Below, piece by piece: positions 16,846-24,068 of a stretch of 64,000 nucleotides of DNA (its first letter is position 1; each line of letters starts with the position of its first letter). Origin of the DNA: Chryseobacterium sp. ZHDP1. GTDB lineage: Bacteria > Bacteroidota > Bacteroidia > Flavobacteriales > Weeksellaceae. The notes under the pieces are model-generated. The model worked only from the letters and a program-made list of their open reading frames with translations. It did not search any database and was not told the DNA's origin. The stretch spans positions 4,340,001 to 4,404,000 of the forward strand of contig NZ_CP075682.1 in NCBI RefSeq assembly GCF_018603435.1, in the 5' to 3' direction. Made by a program: the position numbers and the translations under genes.

Positions 16846-17691
16846 CTAAAGGTCTTTATCCATATATTCTTCGAGGGATATTTTGAGCTGGTCTAAAAAA
16901 GCCGTCCGGGAACCTGCCCTTGTTTTCATTCGATGGAAAGAGTGATGTATGTCGTTTAATGGTGTTCGGAATAGCACCTGAAAAATCAAAGCTAATTTTC
17001 GGATGCCTATTTTTCCGAATGCGATAGAATTCGAAGCATAGAGAGCATATATCAGTTCGATAAGTGCATTTTGAGAATTTGTCCACGAAATATCCTTGTT
17101 TGCTTCTCCATTTAATAAAATTAAATCTGGATTTTCTTCGGGACTGATTTTAGTAAGCATATAAGTATAAAGTAATTCGTTCGCTATAATATGGGCTATT
17201 TTGTTATCATAATATGTAGAAAAACTAAGGTCAATTTCAAATACGCCACTCTTTAATCCATCGTGGTAATTGACTTGTCCGAGCCTGAAATAACTATGGT
17301 CACGGTCTATCCTACCAGTCCGATAGTACCTATAAAAATCCTCATTGCAAATACTTTCTTTGTATTCTGATTTCAGGGTTTTTAACAGGTTCTCATAATA
17401 GCTTTGATGTATTTTGCCATTGCTAACGGGGCAAGTAGTTTCGATGCGGAAGACTTTGTTATAGTAAATGAGCTTCCCTAAGATTTGTGGTTTAATGTTC
17501 TTGAAAAAGTCAATTTCTTGCTGCTCATTTGTAAATCCATCCTGTATGACTTGGGCTTTTATATTGAACAACATTTCCTTTAGGAACAAGGTCATTTGAT
17601 AAGCCTCTTCCGCCGTTGGCATCATTTGAGAAGAAAATTTCTCTTCCTGATGATGAATTTGCGCTAATATTTTATTCAACACGATTTTCAT
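16846..17691 (-). CDS. rteC: RteC-family excision-operon activator, module A
   Basis: A 281-residue protein of the RteC family, which in CTnDOT activates the excision operon. Recognisable blocks: FFKNIKPQILGKLIYYNKVFRIE, the central EDFYRYYRTGRIDRDHSYFRLGQVNYHDG, SFSTYYDNKIAHIIANELL, and the HTH-like end DISWTNSQNALIELIYALYAS...FGKIGIRKLALIFQ...DIHHSFHRMKTRAGSRTAFLDQLK. The C-terminal part is the DNA-binding half (winged-helix-like). It lies immediately upstream of the xis-like operon and is read in the same direction. The second copy (21225-22067) is one residue shorter. In CTnDOT rteC itself is controlled by the two-component pair RteA/RteB; no such genes are in this window. Confidence 0.9.
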   Translation of the reverse strand: MKIVLNKILAQIHHQEEKFSSQMMPTAEEAYQMTLFLKEMLFNIKAQVIQDGFTNEQQEIDFFKNIKPQILGKLIYYNKVFRIETTCPVSNGKIHQSYYENLLKTLKSEYKESICNEDFYRYYRTGRIDRDHSYFRLGQVNYHDGLKSGVFEIDLSFSTYYDNKIAHIIANELLYTYMLTKISPEENPDLILLNGEANKDISWTNSQNALIELIYALYASNSIAFGKIGIRKLALIFQVLFRTPLNDIHHSFHRMKTRAGSRTAFLDQLKISLEEYMDKDL

Positions 17692-17840
17692 AGCATAGTC
17701 GTTTAGAAGTTCTCACTATTTGTTTCGGAGTTGCATCTATTGTTGATATGCCAAAATTTGGGAATAATATTGAAACCAATATCACAGTTTTCCCCCAATG
17801 GGGAGATTTTATTGATATTGCAAGTAGAAAGGAAAGGACG

Positions 17841-17880
17841 AAATAAAGGGTAAAGCACTAATGTACTTTACCCTTTATTT
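17841..17880. terminator. Perfect 15-bp hairpin, possible bidirectional terminator
   Basis: Arms AAATAAAGGGTAAAG (17841-17855) and CTTTACCCTTTATTT (17866-17880) are exact complements, with a 10-nt loop. The ends are AT-rich, so transcription from either side would end in a U-rich tail. It lies 150 bp upstream of rteC of module A, which reads away from it. Confidence 0.6.
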
Positions 17881-18415
17881 ATTATATTTGCATTAATGAT
17901 TTACAAGGTAATCAAATGAAAGCAAGTGCACTAAGCACCATTACTAAATCGTTACCGATAGAGTTTCCCACTCTTGTAAACTACTCTTTATTAGCCGCTT
18001 TAGGCTAAATTAATCTTTTTAAGAAAAAAATTTTGCTTTAAAAAATAAGGTAAAAGGGTGGAAAGTAATATAAATAGACTGAATAACAAGGATTTATAAA
18101 TAAAATGACACCATTTGGCCTAAATTGTCCTAATGGTGTCATTAAGTGAACCTGAAAGGATTATCTTCGAACTCTTTACTTATGGATTTAAACTGGATTT
18201 TGCGATTATGTGTTTGATTTATAGGTATTTATATTTTCTAAAAAAGTGTTCGAATCCTGTAGCCTTATGTTAAAAGGATTTATTTTTCGAACTTTTATCA
18301 ATGCATAAATTGTAATAAATATTGTAAAGTATTGATATACAGCATACTATTTTTATATTTTTGAGTTCGAATCCTTTAGAGTTATTTGTTTAACGATCAA
18401 ATCATGATTTAATTT

Positions 18416-18449
18416 TTGTATTGGAGTTGCTATAGCAACTCCAATACAA
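18416..18449. repeat. 34-bp perfect palindrome
   Basis: Left arm TTGTATTGGAGTTGC (18416-18430), centre TATA, right arm GCAACTCCAATACAA (18435-18449). Because the centre is self-complementary the whole element is a perfect dyad. It lies 88 bp beyond the end of the DUF6602 gene. It may be its terminator, a protein binding site, or an extragenic palindrome of a repetitive family. Confidence 0.75.
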
Positions 18450-18536
18450 TTTTAGCGCTATGCCAAATTTGAAATTTATTGGACCAGCACAATAAAATTG
18501 TTGAGTTCACTTTCTGGCTTTGAGATAAGATGATTC

Positions 18537-19514
18537 TTATTTTCTAAAGAACTTGGCAGTTTCTTCGTCAAATTTTTTAACGTCTTCGGGTTTAAAATAT
18601 CTTATATCTACTGCACTGCCATTTTCCCATTGCGTTGATCCCATACCGTACATACTGGACAATACATTTGGATTATATGTTCCTTTTAATAAAGCTATTA
18701 TATCGAAAGCAAATTCTGAAAAGTATGATTCTGCATAATCGAGCTGTATTTTTCTAAAAGTACCATCTGCTACCTTATAGCTTTTCGAGTGTGCATAAAA
18801 CAAAAGAGATTGATTATCTCTTACTCTTTCTTGAGACTCTCTAAGCAGTATTAATTTGCCGCTATAATATTTTTCTATGGTTTCACCACGGAGTATATAA
18901 CCTCCATAAAATCCCCTCATTGCTGTGGCTTCAACTAATTCATCTAGAGCAGCGAAGTCCATTTCGTCTGTCTTTCGAAGCTCATAAAAGACCGTCGCAA
19001 AAAAGAAGTTTGGCGGAAGATATAATTTCATGGGGTGGTTCGCAGGCTCCGTACAAGCTAATAGCGGTTTGAGTTTTGTCAATTGCTCTACCGCTTTTTT
19101 AACTGCCTTTTTGTTGAATGCAGATTTAACCTCAATTATTCCATGAACAAATTCCACAGGAATTGCCATGAATCGTCCTAGTTCAGAAGAATCGGCATTG
19201 TTTTCTATCCACAGTACTGGTGATTCTAGCTGGTCGTATATAATTACGTCATAGTGAATAAAATTTTCAGCATTTGGTACTCCAGGCGAAATGATGTAAC
19301 CGGCTGTAACACCATACCGCTTTGGTAAAAATTTGGTGAGCCATTTGCGGAACGCTGATTCTGCTACGTTACCATGACCTGTCTTTACCTGCCGTTTATT
19401 GGAGTGCTCCTTTGCATTATCATATGCGGAAAGCATTTCATCCCTTGCTATAAGAAATTGTTTCCAACCTTGATTAGGAATCTGGCTCTTTAGTGGAGAA
19501 TTATCATGTGCCAT
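18537..19514 (-). CDS. DUF6602-like PD-(D/E)XK nuclease-fold protein
   Basis: A 325-residue protein starting MAHDNSPLKSQ. The conserved N-terminal half has the pattern of the DUF6602 group: GHGNVAESAFRKWLTKFLPKRYGV (Glu52), YDVIIYDQLESPVLW (Asp89), and IPVEFVHGIIEVKSAFN (Glu128-x-Lys130). This is the E, D, ExK catalytic layout of PD-(D/E)XK nucleases. No DNA-binding domain or partner gene is evident, and the next genes on either side are over 500 bp away. Such proteins occur in mobile islands and near defence genes, but their activity is not known. Fold assignment is an inference from the motif; family name is by recollection. Confidence 0.6.
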   Translation of the reverse strand: MAHDNSPLKSQIPNQGWKQFLIARDEMLSAYDNAKEHSNKRQVKTGHGNVAESAFRKWLTKFLPKRYGVTAGYIISPGVPNAENFIHYDVIIYDQLESPVLWIENNADSSELGRFMAIPVEFVHGIIEVKSAFNKKAVKKAVEQLTKLKPLLACTEPANHPMKLYLPPNFFFATVFYELRKTDEMDFAALDELVEATAMRGFYGGYILRGETIEKYYSGKLILLRESQERVRDNQSLLFYAHSKSYKVADGTFRKIQLDYAESYFSEFAFDIIALLKGTYNPNVLSSMYGMGSTQWENGSAVDIRYFKPEDVKKFDEETAKFFRK

Positions 19515-19729
19515 TTTTCAATATTTAGCTATCTAAATTACAAATTTTGTTTTTTGAATTTGAAAAATCTTGTCTACCTCTTGTATGGCATGTTTTTAAC
19601 TTTTGGTAGTATTTAAGGAATTTATAGAGTTGGCAAAGGACCAACTCTATATTTTGTTTTATCTTCAAAAACTGTGGATCATATTTCAATTGTTTATCCA
19701 TAGATTTTTAAATTTTTGCAAATTGCTTA

Positions 19730-19843
19730 TTAGGTTCGGGTGTAGTTGAGATTAACAGATTTGTGGGGCATTAACTGTTTTGAATTTTCTCTTCTACGGG
19801 GATTGAGCAACTTAGGTGGTGGTCGTTTACGTCTTTTTTTCAT
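19730..19843 (-). CDS. Candidate small basic protein, 37 residues
   Basis: Within the otherwise gene-free 19515-20140 interval the minus strand has an ATG ORF of 37 residues starting MKKRRKRPPPKLLNPRRREN. Nearly half of the first 20 residues are Lys/Arg. There is no homologue that I recognise, and length alone cannot distinguish it from chance. The rest of the interval (19515-19729 and 19844-20140) shows no other feature. Confidence 0.25.
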   Translation of the reverse strand: MKKRRKRPPPKLLNPRRRENSKQLMPHKSVNLNYTRT

Positions 19844-20140
19844 CTTCTTTAATTTTAGTTTAAGATTTTGGTTTGGGTAAGTGAACAGGTATAACGTATT
19901 TCTAGCATCTCACAAGTTAGCTGTCCAACTTTCATGTTACTAATTTGATAAATAGTTTTAAGTGAATTCGTTAGAATAAATATTTGGAGGATAAAAAATA
20001 ATATCCGTTCCGTTTTTAGAAATAATTGCTATACTACAAAAGTCACAAACTAGATCGGCCTGTGATAGTTAACCTAACCTATCTTTTCCTAGAGTGTCCT
20101 AAAAAAAAATTTAGCGAACAAAATTAATGTGCTAAATATG

Positions 20141-20752
20141 TTAAAGTACCTTTTTTGAACGGATTCTGCTTAATGTAGACTGCGTTATTCCGAGGTACGA
20201 AGAAATCATACCTAAAGGGACGCGGGCAACGATATTCGGGTATTTTCTTATTAAATGCTGATAGCGTTCTGTTGCACTAAAAACACGTAATTCATTGGCC
20301 TTCTCTTCTGCTTTTATATAATAGGTCTCAGTAAGAATTCTTCCGATATAATTGAATTCGGGAAACTGCTGATAGAGCTGCATGAGCTTCTCATGGCTAA
20401 GTACAAGAAAACTTGTTTCTTCTATAGCTTCCAAAACTTCAAAAGATCGTTTCTGACTGAAAAAGCTATATACAGAAATTGCTAGATCCCCTTCAAAGAG
20501 TAGCCAAGACGTCATATCCTTTCCAAAACTGTCAAGGTAGTAGGAGCGTACTAAACCTTTGACAACAAAGAAAAGTGACTTCTGGATTTCATCGATATTA
20601 AGTAGAATATGCTTCTTGTTTACTTTTTGCAAATATGTATTTAAGAATAAAGCGTCTCGGAGTTCTGGCGACATGGAATGAATACTATCAAGAAACTTTA
20701 AGAGAGTTTCTTTTGCTGAATTTTCTTCCAATGTACTTACCATATTTTTCAT
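20141..20752 (-). CDS. Crp/Fnr-family transcriptional regulator
   Basis: A 203-residue cyclic-nucleotide-binding-domain protein of the kind common in Bacteroidota. Residues about 20-120 form the cNMP-binding-like beta barrel (FFVVKGLVRSYYLDSFGKDMTSWLLFEGDLAISVYSFFSQ), a long helix follows, and the C-terminus is a shortened winged HTH (YPNIVARVPLGMISSYLGITQSTLSRIRSK). The key Arg of true cAMP pockets is not obvious, so the ligand may be different or absent. An alternative start is ATG 20743 (MVSTLEE). It is flanked on both sides by long non-coding stretches and stands alone. It is either junction cargo or a remnant of chromosome between the two ICE modules. Confidence 0.82.
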   Translation of the reverse strand: MKNMVSTLEENSAKETLLKFLDSIHSMSPELRDALFLNTYLQKVNKKHILLNIDEIQKSLFFVVKGLVRSYYLDSFGKDMTSWLLFEGDLAISVYSFFSQKRSFEVLEAIEETSFLVLSHEKLMQLYQQFPEFNYIGRILTETYYIKAEEKANELRVFSATERYQHLIRKYPNIVARVPLGMISSYLGITQSTLSRIRSKKVL

Positions 20753-20883
20753 TTACACTTTGTAGAAGTTGGATTGGTGGTTATTAATGATAAAGGTAAT
20801 TTACGATTAAAATTTCAATTAAACCTGATTTTTTTTGCTTTTTGTCAAAAAAAATAGTGGGAAATAGTATTTAATTTGTTATT

Positions 20884-21015
20884 ATGAAAACCACACTGCA
20901 ATTTTTGACCTATGAAAAAGATCTGTTAGAAAAAGTACACTGTATTTCTAGAATTAATACAAATACGCTATATGTATTTCTTTATAGTATTATTATTTTT
21001 TATTGTAATACCTAA
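20884..21015 (+). CDS. Weak candidate small membrane ORF, 43 residues
   Basis: In the 472-bp gap upstream of module B rteC the plus strand has an ATG ORF with a charged N-terminus (MKTTLQFLTYEKDLLEK) and a hydrophobic C-terminal half (LYVFLYSIIIFY). It might be a single-pass peptide, but the DNA is so AT-rich that it may well be chance. Nothing else was seen in 20753-21224 except the probable rteC promoter region. Confidence 0.15.
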   Translation: MKTTLQFLTYEKDLLEKVHCISRINTNTLYVFLYSIIIFYCNT

Positions 21016-21224
21016 AACTTATCTGCCAAATTAAGCAACTTCTGTTATGTACTCAAATCTTAGTTAGATGCGAGCGGATAATAATTAACTTACTGCGAAT
21101 AATTAAAACCCTTCATAATCAATGATTAAGAAATAAATTATAGTGTATATTTATTTTTGTTTTATCTCAACACAGCGGGATATATTTTAAAGTGTGGGGC
21201 ATAATCACTTTAAAAAACAATCAT

Positions 21225-22067
21225 ATGAAACAGGCATATAAAAACATTTTATTAACTATTGAAAAGGAAGAGATAAATATATCAAGGAGCACCAAAAGTG
21301 CAATTAATGAAGCTTTTCACATGGTTTCATTTCTTGATAAAACTCTATCTGAATTAAAAGCACAAATCAATCAGAAAGGTTTTGAAAGTATTTTGGACGA
21401 AATTACTTTCTTTAAAAGAGTAAAGCCCGAAATTCTGGGCAGGCTTATGTTTTACAATAAGGTAGTAAAAATTGAAGCATATAGCCCTTTAAATTCGGAA
21501 TTGACCGAAGCTTACTATACGGAGCAGCTTAAGTTACTCAACAAGGAATATAAAAAAAATATAGCTTCTTCAGATTTCTACAGTTATTACCGTACCGGTA
21601 GGTCAGACAAAGATGAGTTCTATTATAGACTAGGAAATATAAACTACTTTGATGGAGTCGATAGCTTCTTCTTTGAGGTTGACAGGGATTTCTCGACTTA
21701 CTACGATTATAAGGTCGCGCAGATCAAGGCTTACGATCTTTATCATTCTTACCTTTCGGGAAAATTTGGCAGAGTTGAACCTACAAATAACGATGATTTC
21801 GATATCAGTGAAGATGCCGAATTTTCTTGGACTGATTCAAAGAATGCTCTCATTGAGCTTATTTATGCACTTCACATTTCAAGAAGTGTTTCAAATGGCC
21901 GTGTTGGAATTCGAAAGATCAGCCAGCTTTTTGAGGATATATTCGAGGTAAGTCTCGGTGACATTCATCATGCGTTTTACCAGATGAAATTTAGAGCAGG
22001 TCAAAGAGCTCGCTTTTTACATTCGCTAAAATACAATCTTGAACAATATATGGACAATGATTTATAG
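21225..22067 (+). CDS. rteC: RteC-family excision-operon activator, module B
   Basis: A 280-residue RteC protein if started at the ATG at 21225 (MKQAYKNILLTIEKEE). It is homologous along its entire length with the module A protein: ITFFKRVKPEILGRLMFYNKVVKIEAYSP, SDFYSYYRTGRSDKDEFYYRLGNINYFDG, DFSTYYDYKVAQIKAYDLYHSYL, and AEFSWTDSKNALIELIYALHIS...NGRVGIRKISQLFE...DIHHAFYQMKFRAGQRARFLHSLK, with both ending MD-DL. The two sequences differ too much to be a recent duplication. It reads away from the module A copy, toward the HTH/DUF3945/topB genes that it should activate. Confidence 0.9.
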   Translation: MKQAYKNILLTIEKEEINISRSTKSAINEAFHMVSFLDKTLSELKAQINQKGFESILDEITFFKRVKPEILGRLMFYNKVVKIEAYSPLNSELTEAYYTEQLKLLNKEYKKNIASSDFYSYYRTGRSDKDEFYYRLGNINYFDGVDSFFFEVDRDFSTYYDYKVAQIKAYDLYHSYLSGKFGRVEPTNNDDFDISEDAEFSWTDSKNALIELIYALHISRSVSNGRVGIRKISQLFEDIFEVSLGDIHHAFYQMKFRAGQRARFLHSLKYNLEQYMDNDL

Positions 22068-22090
22068 ATTGAAAGAGAATTAATATATAA

Positions 22091-22124
22091 GAAGGGTAAT
22101 CCAACGGGTTATCCTTCTTTTTTT
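22091..22124 (+). terminator. Rho-independent terminator of rteC, module B
   Basis: Arms GAAGGGTAATCC (22091-22102) and GGGTTATCCTTC (22106-22117) pair over 12 bp including two G-U pairs. The loop is AAC and seven T residues follow (22118-22124). Confidence 0.85.
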
Positions 22125-22237
22125 ACCCATACCTAGTCATATCTTACCCATGTAGATGTTTCTAATCCACTCTCCCAGGCAACAGTCATACAAAGAAAGC
22201 CTGCAAAAAAAAACTATATCTGACTAGCATATGGGTA
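22124..22237. repeat. Inverted/direct ACCCAT repeats upstream of the module B HTH gene
   Basis: TTACCCAT occurs at 22123-22130 and again at 22144-22151, 21 bp apart. The element TACCCATACCTAGTCATAT (22124-22142) has a near-complete inverted copy at 22218-22237 (read on the minus strand as TACCCATATGCTAGTCAGAT). The repeats lie between rteC and the HTH gene it should control, 70-185 bp before the ATG. They are candidate RteC operators. Confidence 0.45.
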
Positions 22238-22306
22238 TGTGCACTGTTAGATTTTGCCGGAAAAACAAGGCCAATTTTGGCTCTGTAAACCAAACAGCAA
22301 AAGGCT

Positions 22307-22606
22307 ATGAATATTGACAGAGTTGAATTTTTGAATTGGATGGAAAGAATCATGAAAAGATTCGACGTCCTTGCCGGTGATATCGAAATTAGAGAGAAAA
22401 AAAGGCTCAGCATCGACGGCGAAGAATTATTGGACAACCAGGACGTTCTGCAAATGTTAAAGATAACCTACCGTTGTCTGCAACGCTATCGTACCATTGG
22501 TAAGATCAAATACTTTACAATAAGCGGAAAAGTTTTCTACAAGAGTTCTGACGTCCACCAGTTTATCCGTGACAGTTACCATGGCGGAAAGTTTACGCCT
22601 ATGTAG
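22307..22606 (+). CDS. Excisionase-like HTH protein, module B
   Basis: A 99-residue protein, orthologous to 15925-16215: it shares MNIDRxEFLxWMER at the start and IDGEELLDNQDVLQMLKI, LQRYRTIGKIKYFTISGKVFYKSSDVHQFIRD in the MerR/excisionase-type HTH. It is the only HTH gene in module B; the counterpart of 16242-16595 is missing. It is preceded by the ACCCAT repeats and followed after 71 bp by the DUF3945 gene. A role in excision or operon control is inferred from CTnDOT. Confidence 0.8.
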   Translation: MNIDRVEFLNWMERIMKRFDVLAGDIEIREKKRLSIDGEELLDNQDVLQMLKITYRCLQRYRTIGKIKYFTISGKVFYKSSDVHQFIRDSYHGGKFTPM

Positions 22607-22677
22607 GAAAGCAAAAGAGAGCGGAATTCCTTCTTAGAATCCTTCCAATAATTTCAAGCACTTAAAGACTTTCTATT

Positions 22678-24063
22678 ATGAACGAACAAACTATTTCTAA
22701 AGAAAACCAGCCGCAGCAAGTACTTGAATCTCTTTCCGATATTCTTTTAGTACTTGATAAAAAAAAGAATCGTATCGAGGCGGTAAAGGGTGTGGATGAG
22801 GAAGGGAATCTGCAAACCTCTACACCTAAGAAGTCAAATCTTCTGGATTTTATGCGTGTGGATAAGGGGGACGCTATAAGCAATTTCTTTTCGAACTTCT
22901 GGCGCCGGCTCAATGATCCATTATCATTCCGGTTTTTCAGGTCACCTGAAATTAATCTGGATGAAGTTGCTAAGAAGCTACAGAAAGCCATTGACCATCC
23001 CACTCCCGAGGGTAATAAGCTTCTTGATGCGCTTGAAATCAAATATGACAATAAGTTAAATAATAAAAATATGGAAACAAATCAAACATCGGAGGGCACA
23101 GCACCTACAACAGAGAGTAGACCTCAAAAGTACAATGCTCAGGAGATCGACTGGACATCACTTGAAAAACTGAATTTAAATCGTGAACTGCTTGAAAAAA
23201 ACGGACAACTGGAGAAACTGCTGAAAGGATATAAAACTGATGGGATTTACCGAATTGAAGGGAATTTTGATGGTGTTGTGATGAAAGGAGATGCACGTCT
23301 CTCATTACGTAAAGTACAGGACAAAGTTGTCGTGATGGCTCATGGAGTCCGAGTGGAACCAGATCTTAAAAATCAGTTTTATGGCCATTCTTTTACAGCT
23401 GAGGATCGGGATAATTTAAAGAAAACAGGAAACATGGGGCGCGTTGCGGAACTTACAAATTATTCCGACGGTTCGAAGGTGAAGGCTCTCATCAGTATTG
23501 ACAAATTAACCAATGAGGTTGTGTCCTTTCCAGTAGATCTGATCAAGATCAGTGAAAAATTTGGTGGTGTGAAACTTAGTCCGGAGCAAAAAGCTGAACT
23601 GCTGGAGGGTAAACAGGTCCTTGTGGAAGGTATGGTAAACTCGAAAACGGGAGAAGTCTTCAATCAGCATCTACAATATAACGCCGACGCGAAAAAACTT
23701 GTTTTTGTCGGACAGGGGGAGAGCCAACAACAGGCGCAGGTTGAGGGCATCCCTGATGAATTTAGAGGTAAAATTTTGGATGAAAAGGAAAAGAAGCTTT
23801 TGCAGGATGGTGAAGTGATTCATGTGAAAGATATTGTCAATAAAGAAGGCACAAAACTTTACTCGGGCTATGTCTGGCAAAATAAAGAGAGCGGAAGATT
23901 AGAATTCGATTTTGATCATCCCAATCAGGAGAAATCTAAAAAACAGACAGAGATACAGAAACAGGGGCAGGGGAAAGAAAAAGAGGGGACTTCTGCGAAT
24001 AAAAATGCGGTTCAGAACGGTACTGTGAAGAAGGAAAATACCAGAAAACAAAAAATGAATTGA
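22678..24063 (+). CDS. DUF3945/DUF4099-type protein, module B (orf3-like)
   Basis: A 461-residue protein with the same plan as 14351-15826: LSDILLVLDKKKNRIEAVKGVDEEGN near the N-terminus, a central block (YNAQEIDWTSLEKLNLNRELL...GRVAELTNYSDGSKVKALISIDKLTNE), and two DUF3945 repeats (KLSPEQKAELLEGKQVLVEGM and ILDEKEKKLLQDGEVIHVKDI). The C-terminus is highly charged (KKQTEIQKQGQGKEKEG). It lacks the Gln/Asn-rich linker expansion of the module A protein. Its stop lies 5 bp before the topB ATG, so the two are probably translationally coupled. The function is unknown. Confidence 0.82.
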   Translation: MNEQTISKENQPQQVLESLSDILLVLDKKKNRIEAVKGVDEEGNLQTSTPKKSNLLDFMRVDKGDAISNFFSNFWRRLNDPLSFRFFRSPEINLDEVAKKLQKAIDHPTPEGNKLLDALEIKYDNKLNNKNMETNQTSEGTAPTTESRPQKYNAQEIDWTSLEKLNLNRELLEKNGQLEKLLKGYKTDGIYRIEGNFDGVVMKGDARLSLRKVQDKVVVMAHGVRVEPDLKNQFYGHSFTAEDRDNLKKTGNMGRVAELTNYSDGSKVKALISIDKLTNEVVSFPVDLIKISEKFGGVKLSPEQKAELLEGKQVLVEGMVNSKTGEVFNQHLQYNADAKKLVFVGQGESQQQAQVEGIPDEFRGKILDEKEKKLLQDGEVIHVKDIVNKEGTKLYSGYVWQNKESGRLEFDFDHPNQEKSKKQTEIQKQGQGKEKEGTSANKNAVQNGTVKKENTRKQKMN

Positions 24064-24068
24064 TCCTG

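Larger units (their letters stand above)
17692..18536. other. Gene-free, hairpin-rich region between the two ICE modules
   Basis: No supportable ORF in 845 bp. It holds at least four inverted repeats: a 15-bp perfect hairpin (17841-17880), a short TTAGCC/GGCTAA hairpin (17991-18008), an 11-bp stem (ATGACACCATT/AATGGTGTCAT, 18105-18142), and a 34-bp perfect palindrome (18416-18449). A direct repeat GTTCGAATCCT occurs at 18248-18258 and 18365-18375; the first copy also pairs with an inverted partial copy (18275-18294). The arrangement could hold promoters, terminators, a small RNA or an ICE-end recombination site; none can be proved by eye. Confidence 0.6.

Noticed and set aside
18248..18375. 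GTTCGAATCCT motif resembling a tRNA T-loop, at 18248-18258 and 18365-18375, as a possible tRNA fragment or att site
   Set aside because: The five bases on either side do not pair to form a T-stem and no acceptor or anticodon arm is upstream, so it is only a direct repeat.
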